A stretch of 64,000 nt of DNA, from contig JAHQIY010000002.1 of NCBI GenBank assembly GCA_019054805.1, forward strand, positions 6,634,001 to 6,698,000, read 5' to 3'. Of the stretch, positions 38,036 to 46,435 are shown one piece after another. The DNA is from Brachionus manjavacas. Taxonomy: Eukaryota; Rotifera; Eurotatoria; Ploima; Brachionidae. Position 1 is the first letter of the stretch. Every line of letters begins with the position of its first letter. The notes beneath the pieces were generated by a model. It worked only from the letters and a program-made list of their open reading frames with translations. It ran no database searches and was not told the DNA's origin. Position numbers and translations under genes: made by a program.

Positions 38036-41000
38036 TTAATTCTGGTCTTCAACAATTAGAGCAGCTCTGGAAAGCTCCAGTAGCGGATTCATTTGAGATT
38101 CATTTTTAGACTTTTTTCTTGATTCGGAGTTATGGTCATCATCATCATCATCTTCATCACATTTTCGCTTTTCTGATCCGTCTTCGGATTCACATACACT
38201 TTCGTCAATATGCAACATGCTCTCGTCGGCCGAGTCATCGTCTCTGGCGTCAAAGTCATAATCAGACGTGTCCAGCTCATCCACTAGATCATTTGAATCT
38301 TCATCGTCTTCCATTCGTTTGGTAGGTGGTTTGAGCAATTGCTTCCTCCGGCCTTTACTGGTCGCTGGCATCGATGAGGCTCTTGATTTCATGCTCAACA
38401 AAGCGTTCACCGCATCCATGTCACAACACATATTGGTCTCATGTTTAGCTACGCTGTAACTTCGTTGATTTGAGCTCTTTGACAAACTTAAAAACAAAAT
38501 ATTAGTTTCTAGGCAACATTGTAAAATAATAAATTTTGATTTTTTTATATTTTTGAATTTACTTAAAGTTACTCTTAGTGACTAAGTGAAGTTTTTTTAG
38601 ATTTAGAAGAAAAAAATTGAGTTTTAAACCTTAAAACAGTTTTTCATGGGATACTTATGTGGTTTATTAATTTGGTATAGTTTTCCAGTCAAGATTTTGC
38701 CCAAGGATTTTACCACAATTTAAGTAGAATAGGGTAATCGACCAAAGCTAACTAAAATTTATTAATTAACTTAAAATTTTACGAAAAATATCCCAAAATT
38801 AACTATTACCGTAAAATTTAGCCTATTACTTTAAGAAAAAAGGAGAACGTATTCAAGAAGTGCATGGAGCTGAAAATATTTTTTTTTAATACAAAATTGA
38901 ATTTAGCTTATTTTCCATTAAAACAAAAATCAATTTTTTTTTTAGAAGTTTTATAAGAAAGACAATAATATTAACTAATATTTATTTTTTTTTAGAATTA
39001 AATCGAAATCAACTGCGGAAAAAAAAATTTTGATTAAAATCATAATTCCATTAAGAAATTAATTTAAAGTTCACCTTATTTCTAAGAATAGATGTCAAAG
39101 GTCTAGGGTAAAATTTTATATTTGAAAAAGTATGGTATTTTAAATCTTTGACCAAAAATTAAATAAATTTTATTTCAAAAGTAAAATTTTGTTCTATAAT
39201 TGGTTCTATAAATTGTATCGTTTGGGGCATTCAATTCATATTTGCAATAGTTAGCCTCTACAAACAATTCAAAAATACAGATTCATTTTAATGTATTTCA
39301 GAGTATTTAGAATGTTATAAACATGTTATGTTAAATTTATCAGCTGATTTTACAGAATCAATTATTTTTAGTAAACAAAAAAATTTTAATTATTTTCAAA
39401 AAAAAATTGTTTTGACCGGAAAATAGTGTTTGATATTGAGGACGGGTTTTTAGAAAAGGAAAAAACGATTGCCCATCACTCACGCAATCTTCAACATACA
39501 CTCATCTTAGTGGTTTTTTGGTGTAAAATGAAGGGTTACTGTTAAAAGTAAGAAAATGTTATTTTACCATTTTTTTTTTAAATAAATAAAATTTATTAAA
39601 AACCCGGAATAATGTTTAAATTATTTTTTTCATTTAGTAGGCTTATAAAAAAATTGGCAATTTAGAACCGGGTCTAATAGTATTTCAATTTCTGTAATTA
39701 TTTAAAAAAGATGCATAATATTGATCTATTTAAATCTCTACTTATTTCAAGTTGTATCAAAAATCTTATTTTGATCAAATTTAAAGATGTGAATCAACAA
39801 TCTTTTGCATTTTTCTTTTAAATAAAAAAGTAATTAAAAAAATTACATGGCACAAGTTGAACCCATCACTCCACTTTGGGAAATTAAATTTAAAGTTTTA
39901 TTTTGGTATTTCACACTATCTATATGTACAGGATTAGGTAAAAAAAAAGTTATTTAAGCTTTATTTTTCACAATTCAAATTCAAAAACACATAATTTGGT
40001 CTTATTTCATTTAAATTTTAAATTTATTTATTTTTTTATTCGACCTTATCTTTAGCTTTAATTATTTTTTTGAAATTTTGGATTTTTTTTGTCGATATTA
40101 ATCTGAAAGAGCTTTAACTCGTCACAGATAAATAAATAAAAAGTGGAATTTATAGTTTATAATTAAAAGCTTGTTTTTAATTATTTATTATAAGCCTAGG
40201 GGTCAAAGTGAAAATGAAACAGAGAAGACAAGGTTGGCTTATTGTAGAACCCGCGGTAAATTGAAAGGATTTGCTGCACGTCAAAAAAAGTTCTAAATTG
40301 ATAGTTTGGCAAAAAGAGGGTAGCAAGATAAAGCGCAATAAAGCTGAGATTTTTTTAAAAAAATTTGAAAAAAAAAAATTTTAATTACATTTTTAATTTT
40401 GGATTTAGAACAGCTGGCTTGGACTGGCTTATCCTGGACGCCCGAGAGTTCATGTCCGAGCGAGGAGATTCACACGTGTCCTTGAGGCAAGCAATTGAAT
40501 TGAGCTTTTCATAGTTTAGGCCTATTCGAGCCAAGCTCTCGAGCAGCATGGGCCTGTATATGGGGTTTATGCACCAAAGGCTGCCTTTGCCCGAAAAGTC
40601 GCGCATTGTCAGCAAATTTTTGTCAACCTTACTAAAGCATTGGTTTGACGACAAGTTGAATCGAATCGAATTCTTCCAGGAGCCAGACGGCACATTCTTA
40701 TAGTAGGCAATATTATCGATTATCCATTGATTTATCTCTTTGACAGACAACCGTTTATTGCACGAGGATTCTATGGCCAAAAAGATCAAACAGCTGAATG
40801 TGTAAGGAGGCCTGGTGTGCGCATCTTGGTGCAAGGGTCGGATCAAAGTGAGATGATGAAAGCAGCTGTCCGTTTCGTCGTCTTGTGTCGGCGAGAGCGG
40901 GGGCGAAAGTGGTGCCATGCCTGTTGACATCAGATCAAAAGTGCTAAGCCAGTCGAGATTCAAAAGCGAATCGTCTTGTGGACACTCGACTTGGTGGCTC

Positions 41001-41302
41001 AAATTGCTGTAAAGAACTCGCCGGCACTCTGTGACTCCCCTGGCGCTTCTTAGCTCCTGTTGTCTCTTCTCCTGCTGGGCTTTGAGGTTGAGCGCTATTT
41101 TGTCTATTTTTTTGGGCGACTGGGTCCTGGCTCTGGCCACGCTCACAACCTTGGGAACACATGACACTGCTTTGGACACACGTTGCACAACTATGGGAGC
41201 GTGCAGGGTCGGGGCAATTTTGGCGACCACCGCATCGTTCTCGTCAGGCTCTATTTTTATCCTGGACTTGAACAAAAAGCTCGAGTCGCATTCGTCTGTC
41301 AT
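38036..41302 (-). CDS. Forkhead transcription factor, FOXN2/FOXN3 (CHES1) type
   Basis: Exon 1 is 40389-41302 and exon 2 is 38036-38486. The 1.9-kb intron starts GTAATT and ends TTTTTAAG, and joining keeps frame (AT|T codon), giving 454 residues. Start ATG 41302 sits in a good context (AATCGCCATGA) and reads MTDECDSSFLFKSRIKIEPD. Domains: an N-terminal NLDWL motif followed by PLSPPLSP, as in FOXN2/3; a forkhead (about residues 198-280) with RPPYTFSCLIFLAIE, the recognition-helix region SWKNSIRFNLSSNQCF, and GKGSLWCINPIYRP, which separates FOXN2/3 from FOXN1/4; and a C-terminal acidic, Asp-rich, nuclear tail (DALL-like VNALLSMKSRA, then a run of aspartates, KKSKNES). The recognition helix has SIRFNLSSNQCF where the family has SVRHNLSLNKCF, so His becomes Phe. 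The unusual open frame upstream of 41302 is untranslated leader. Confidence 0.88.
40086..40141 (+). repeat. LINE-type 3' tail inside the FOXN intron
   Basis: GAGCTTTAACTCG (a small stem) is followed by TCACAGATAAATAAATAAA. Together with the T-rich stretch from about 39880 this looks like the end of a LINE copy, which helps explain why this intron is 1.9 kb. The flank 40190-40340 is less AT-biased but unrecognised. Confidence 0.4.
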
Positions 41303-41984
41303 GGCGATTGTTGAATTGAACTTAGAGTGGCGTAGATGAACGAAAATGGGCAACAAAAAAAGAGAGAAACAAAATATGAAGTTGAGCGATGGCGTAGATT
41401 TGAAGATAGTAGTGAAAAAGCAGCGAACAATAATAATGAAGAATATTTTATGAATATGATATTTTAAGTTTTTTTTGCTATATACACAGAAGACCATCTT
41501 CTTGTGCAAATTATGCACGAATTTAAAAGTAGATTAAGTATTGTAAATATTTGGCTTTGATTGCTTTTAAGTGCGCTTGAACAAATAAAAACGAAGATTC
41601 TTGGAATTGGCAGGAATCCGACTTGAAAGAGCCGCAATTCGGCGAGCATGCCCAGCAAGCAAATAGCTCAGAGGCTTTTGGCAAGTTTGTTAACAAAGAA
41701 AAGTCTAATTAGACGCGAATATCAAATGGTTTTTGAATATTTGATCAACAGATCGGTCAATGATCAGCTCAATGTCTTTAAGTTATTTTTTTTAAAGCGA
41801 ATTTTTTTTATTTTTCAAAGCGCGTAGATTATACACAAAAATAAAAATTTTTGTTTTGAAAACAAAATTGCTGAATAAATAACAAAACAAAATAAACAGG
41901 TTTTATTTATGTTTAAGCAAAAAATTGGGTAGAAGGAAACAAAGGATTTTACCATTCTCAAAATACTAAAAGAAAAATTTGAAT
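41303..41984. other. FOXN leader and upstream region
   Basis: Up to about 41700 the base mix is more balanced than elsewhere. This fits the 5' untranslated region and promoter of the minus-strand FOXN gene. No specific element can be named. Confidence 0.4.
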
Positions 41985-42105
41985 ATCTAAACTTTATTGA
42001 TAATCTTAACTTAAAAATTTATGGAAACAGAATTGTGAGCCAAATAGAAATCAAGTTTCTTGGTATTATTATTATTATTATTATGATTAAATTTTGTAAA
42101 AAACA
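41985..42105 (+). mobile_element. LINE reverse transcriptase fragment with (ATT)n
   Basis: Reads NLKIYGNRIVSQIEIKFLGI, the segment after the catalytic domain. Bases 42010-42040 nearly repeat 3427-3457. It runs into an (ATT)n microsatellite at 42064-42083. Confidence 0.6.
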
Positions 42106-42221
42106 TAAAAAACATAAAATTAAATTATCTTTTCACATAAAGCAAGCCATTTAATTGATCATATAAGTAAAAAAATTCATATTGTGGCTCATGTAAACTT
42201 TTATTAAAGTCATTATTTATT

Positions 42222-42259
42222 TATTTATTTATTGAATTGAATTAGCCTCCTTTAAGGAG

Positions 42260-42301
<42 letters not shown>

Positions 42302-42910
42302 TTTTTTTTTTTTTTTTTTTTAAAAATTTAAAAATTATTACGTAAAAATAAAGTTACAAAAAAAAAAAAAAAAAACTAAAAAAGGAACATTAGTTCGAAA
42401 ATAGAAAAAGGCATGAAAGTTAGAAAGCAAGATAATTTGGACCAAAATTCATGAATTTCTTTTATTTTGAATTAGCTCGTTTAGGAGAGTTCTGTAATGT
42501 TTTAATTTTAAATTGCAAAGACATAACCAAATTGAATCAGATATACCATCATTAGAAATCAGATTAATCTTAAGATTTTCTTTAAGTTGGTTTATATTTA
42601 CTGAAATTTTTGAGGTTTCAATTTTAAAGTACTTGGAAATAAGTACTAAGTCGGAGGAAAAAGATTTATTAGAGGGGGGGTAATTTAATCGAGTAAATTA
42701 GACCTTGATTATCACATTTAAACACATTGTCAATAAACTCTAGAGCAATATTTTTACTATAGTCTAAGCAATCTATATGTAATAGTAAATTTTGATAAAA
42801 CATAAAAATCAAAATGAACTGATATTGCTTATCTAAATTCACATAAGGTCTTGAAGCTCTCACTCTTAATTCGACCACAAAGGATTCAATAAATAAATTA
42901 CAAAACAACT
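42222..42910 (-). mobile_element. LINE 3' end, minus orientation (left arm of inverted repeat)
   Basis: Read on the minus strand: a 79-codon frame (42669-42908) including NLDKQYQFILIFMFYQNLLL; then, after a one-base slip at a run of seven C, the ORF C-terminus SNKSFSSDLVLISKYFKIE ... DGISDSIWLCLCNLKLKHYR, and a stop near 42445. A 3' untranslated part with A/T homopolymers (A34 at 42264-42297 beside T24 at 42298-42321) leads to a CTCCTTTAAGGAG-type stem and a TAAA-repeat tail at about 42222. Confidence 0.75.
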
Positions 42911-42924
42911 TAATTAGACAAATG

Positions 42925-43503
42925 TTTGGTTTAAAAGCCTATTGTCACTAATCACGAGTCTTAAAAGTACTGAAAGTTTTCAACTTTGATGAACTTTATC
43001 TATTTTCAAAACTAACTTTTATTGATACAATTAAATATAATTATCTATCATCACAATTTTTAAAATATATGCTTAATGACCCCCCTCTCTAATAAATCTT
43101 TTTCCTCTGACTTGGTTCTTATTTCCAAGTACTTTAAAATTGAAACCTCAAAAATTACAGTAAATTCAAACCAACTTAAAGAAAATCTTAAGATTAATCT
43201 GATTCAATTTGGTTATGTCTATGCAATTTAAAATTAAAACATTACAGAACTCTCCTAAACGAGCTAATTCAAAATAAAAGAAATTCATGAATTTTGGTCC
43301 AAATTATCTTGCTTTCTAACTTTCATGCCTTTTTCTATTTTCGAACTAATGTTCCTTTTTTATTTTTTTTTTTTTTTTTGTAATTTTATTTTTAGATAAT
43401 AATTTTTCAATTTTTAAAAAAACACAAAACACAAAAAAATTTTTTTTTTTTTTTTTTTTTACTTCTCCTTAAAGGAGGTTAATTCAATTCAATAAATAAA
43501 TAA
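42925..43503 (+). mobile_element. LINE 3' end, plus orientation (right arm of inverted repeat)
   Basis: Starts with VFNFDELYLFSKLTFIDTIK, homologous to 8853-8900. At 43081 it enters the same sequence as the reverse complement of the left arm, through to the TCTCCTTAAAGGAGGTTAA stem and an AATAAATAAATAAATAAA tail near 43503. It lacks 22 bases (near 43202) that the left arm has, which breaks its frame. Confidence 0.75.
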
Positions 43504-43552
43504 ATAAATTAGTAAATCTTGAAAAAAACTTTCGTTTTCTCTATTTATTTAT

Positions 43553-43640
43553 TTGTTTTCTGTACCGAGCTAAAGCTCCTTCAGAATAAGTTGAAAAATA
43601 AAATAAAAAAAAATAAAATAAAAATAAAATTAAAGTTAAT
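43553..43640 (+). repeat. LINE-type 3' tail
   Basis: CTGTACCGAGCTAAAGCTC with CTTCAG closing the stem, followed by AAAATAAAAT units. The word AGCTCCTTCAGA also occurs at about 18790. Confidence 0.45.
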
Positions 43641-44359
43641 AAATGAGATAAATACTACTACCACAATAGTGACAAACAAATTTTATATGAAACCGAAAAA
43701 AATTAAAAGCTTTTAAGCTTTAAGAAACTGTTTTTTCAAAAAAAATCTTTAGAAACGAAACTATATGGCGTCAAATTTTTATTTAATTTTAGACACTTAA
43801 TGAGGTTCAGCAAGTTTTTTTCGTTGAGGTCTCGATGAGATCAGGCTAATTGGAGGTCTTAAACAGCAGCAATTCCTGAATTGTTGTTTTATTGAGCTAA
43901 ATAATTTTATAAATGAATGATTAAACTAAGATTTTTTGTAATTTCTATCCTTATTTTGACTGTTTAAAAAAAAATTAAAAAAATCTTAAACATTGACCAA
44001 GAAATGACCATTTTTAGTATAATATTGGTTATAACTTTTTATGTATTGACGACCTGAATACAATCCGACAAACTGAATCTTGTGTTGTTTTTTTTTAAAT
44101 GATTGATTATTTAGTGGAATATCATGTTTTAATCATTTTTTCTTTTTTATTTTATTTTTTTTGTAAAAATTATCAAAATTATAGAAAAAAATTATTAAAA
44201 ACACATGAATTCGAAGTATTTTAATTTTTTTATTTATTCTTTGTTAAATATTTATAACAAAGAAAAATTGTAAATTAATAAATAAAAATTAAAAAATGAT
44301 TATCTCTTATTGAAATTTTTAAAAGACCAAATAAGCAAAATATACTAAAAGATCAAAAT

Positions 44360-44404
44360 GAACAAACTGAACAAACTGAACAAATTGAACAAACTGAATA
44401 ATTT
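44360..44404 (+). repeat. Tandem repeat, five 9-base units
   Basis: Units of GAACAAACT: copies 1, 2 and 4 are identical, copy 3 is GAACAAATT and copy 5 is GAATAATTT. Confidence 0.9.
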
Positions 44405-44826
44405 GAACGATTTATATGTTAGGCCTTTTTTAATAGAATTAGCAATCTGAATGTACTAAAGACAGAACGTCGGATTAAAGGACCGTCGTTATTACCTCTA
44501 ACTTTTATAATATTTAGGTTTTTGATATTTTTGGGTTCAGTTCGTCAGGATCTTTAAGAAAATATCTTACAATTCAAAATTTTGTTTTTTTTCCATATTG
44601 CCCCATTTTCTTATTATTTATTTTATCGTTTTTAAAATTCAAATAAACCAATGTAAAAATGGTCATATATTAAATTCAAATATAAAAAAAAAAGATGATT
44701 AAAAAACACACAAAATTATCGAAATTTTGGTAAAATCAAACGCTAAAAATTAAATAAAAATTAAGTTTAATTTCAAATTTTATTAGTAGCTCGAAATTGT
44801 TAAGAAAATTGAAATTGCGCTCTAAA

Positions 44827-45279
44827 ATGGAAAATTTTAGTAATGATAAGATATCTGATTTTCTTAGAATCGACACTAACTTTGATGATTTGAAACTTTC
44901 CTCATCTTCAATAATTCAAACACAAGTTCTAGACTCCCAATCCGTATCTAGAATCTCTTACATTACTGATAACAACCTCAGTGGAAAAAGTTGTGTTGTA
45001 GATTTTGAAAACACTTTTAAAAAACCCCAATACAAAATTGCGATTGACTTTTTAGAATCAGAAAGATATCACTCCCTATATAAAAAGCAAAATGAAATGG
45101 CCAAAATAATAAGCCAAAAAAATACCAGCAATCGGCTATGTAAGTGTGACAAAAATTTTATCTTTCAACAAATCGAATTTGGATACTATCAAAACGTTGT
45201 CTTGTCACTAATGATATTTTTTATGGTTATTCTAATAACTTTTGTACTAAATTTTTTTCAAGCATCTCTTAATTTATAA
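44827..45279 (+). CDS. Unrecognised tail-anchored membrane protein
   Basis: A single open frame of 150 codons from ATG 44827 (MENFSNDKISDFLRIDTNF). The first 115 residues are soluble and polar, with a short Ser run (KLSSSS) and a small cysteine pair (LCKCDKN). Residues about 122-143 form one strong membrane helix (VVLSLMIFFMVILITFVLNF), and only seven residues follow. That layout is typical of tail-anchored ER or mitochondrial outer-membrane proteins inserted after translation. Codon use is more protein-like than in random frames nearby. It lies 1.2 kb before SERAC1 on the same strand. I do not recognise the family. Confidence 0.55.
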   Translation: MENFSNDKISDFLRIDTNFDDLKLSSSSIIQTQVLDSQSVSRISYITDNNLSGKSCVVDFENTFKKPQYKIAIDFLESERYHSLYKKQNEMAKIISQKNTSNRLCKCDKNFIFQQIEFGYYQNVVLSLMIFFMVILITFVLNFFQASLNL

Positions 45280-46435
45280 AATAGTATGATGAGTGAATTA
45301 GTCTATCCTGTTGACCTGCCAGATTAATGTCTTATGTCTTTTTTTTTTTGTTTAAATAGTTTTTAAATAAACTTTAAAAATTCAGGTTATCAAAATTTAA
45401 TAAAAAATTTTCGATGCTTAATTCCTTAAATTACAATTTAAATTTTTAAATAAATTTAAAAGAATAATTATTTTTTATTACGTTCTATTTAAAAAATTTC
45501 AAAAATTTCAAAAATTTTAATAATGCTGAATTTTGCACACTGTGCAGTTGATAATGGGCAGAGTTATTTAAAAGTCACAAGTAAAGTCAAAGCCACGAAA
45601 TGGACTTGACCCGAAACACAATTCAGAGATTTTTAAAAAATTTCTTGAAAAAATTTAATTTAATAGGCATAGAATATTTCTAATTTACCTCAAAAAAATT
45701 AATTCTTTACGAAATTTTACTTAAAATTACAAAATTTATCTTTTGTGGAAAAATTAATCAAAAACTTGAAATAAATTTTTGAATTGAAAAACCCTAGAAA
45801 AAGCCAAATTCTAGCGATTTTTTGGCATTTTTGAAAATTGGTAATTTTGCGTAAATTTGCGTAATTTATCATTAATTTTCGTTATTTAATAAGAGTAAGT
45901 TTACGTCATATTACGAAATTTATCGTATAATTACTTTTTTAATGTAAAATATCGTCAGATCTTCGCTGCAAATAAATGCTGTAATCAAAATTTAGTAGCT
46001 TTTTTCATAAAAAATACTTGAGCGTTCGCTTGTGAAAAGAAAGTTCTAGTTCTACGCTATGAAAAATTTTCCCGGATTTTTTTAATTTTTTAACAGTTAA
46101 AATAATAAATTTTAGAGCTCTATTTAAAAAATTTCCTTTAATATAACTTTTTGAACAAGACTGATTAATTCGCATTCAAATGATTTAATGTTATAAATTT
46201 TTACATATTTGAATTAATTTTTTTAGTAAAGATTAATTAAAAAATCTTATAAAAATTAATTCAGAAAAAAGCAATTTTTCAGAAAAAAAACAATACATTG
46301 GAATTTAGTAATTCTAAATTTTAAAAGCTGATAAAAACATGTTCATCCAGTTTGAATGTCTTCAATAAAGCAAATTTTTTCATAAATTTTTGTACATACA
46401 CATTTTAAAAATTTTCTAAAACTTACTTGCTTCAA
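45280..46435. other. Intergenic region with one MITE-like end
   Basis: Contains the TIR-like block at 45559-45615. From about 45700 to 45950 there are repeated GTAATTT/TTACGAAATT words in both orientations. No gene. Confidence 0.4.
45559..45615. mobile_element. End of a MITE related to the element at 63557
   Basis: CAGAGTTATTTAAAAGTCAC is nearly the same as the terminal repeats of the element at 63557-63846 (CAGAGTTGTTTAAAAGTCCC). It continues with GTAAAGTC and TGGACTTGAC words like that element. The opposite end was not found. Confidence 0.5.

Larger units (their letters stand above)
42222..43503. repeat. Long imperfect inverted repeat (arms about 420-460 bp, 400-bp spacer)
   Basis: Arm 42222-42680 is the near-exact reverse complement of 43081-43503, for example GGAACATTAGTTCGAAAATA against TATTTTCGAACTAATGTTCC. 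The arms are the shared 3' ends of two LINE copies. Confidence 0.9.
43504..44826. other. Intergenic repeat-rich stretch
   Basis: No gene. It includes another LINE-type tail (43553-43640) and the 9-base tandem array at 44360-44404. The frame at 43519-43716 is A-rich repeat translation, not a gene. Confidence 0.45.

Noticed and set aside
38089..38459. Alternative frames over the Asp-rich FOXN tail (His-rich and Ser-rich versions)
   Set aside because: They come from the GAT/ATC repeat read in other frames.
40727..41339. Plus-strand frames of 66 and 102 codons and a minus frame over FOXN exon 1
   Set aside because: They overlap the forkhead gene in other frames and have no recognisable protein content.
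41303..41518. Longer FOXN start at 41518 giving an extra 72 hydrophobic residues
   Set aside because: The extension has AT-driven hydrophobic composition, and the downstream ATG at 41302 has a better context and begins polar, family-like sequence.
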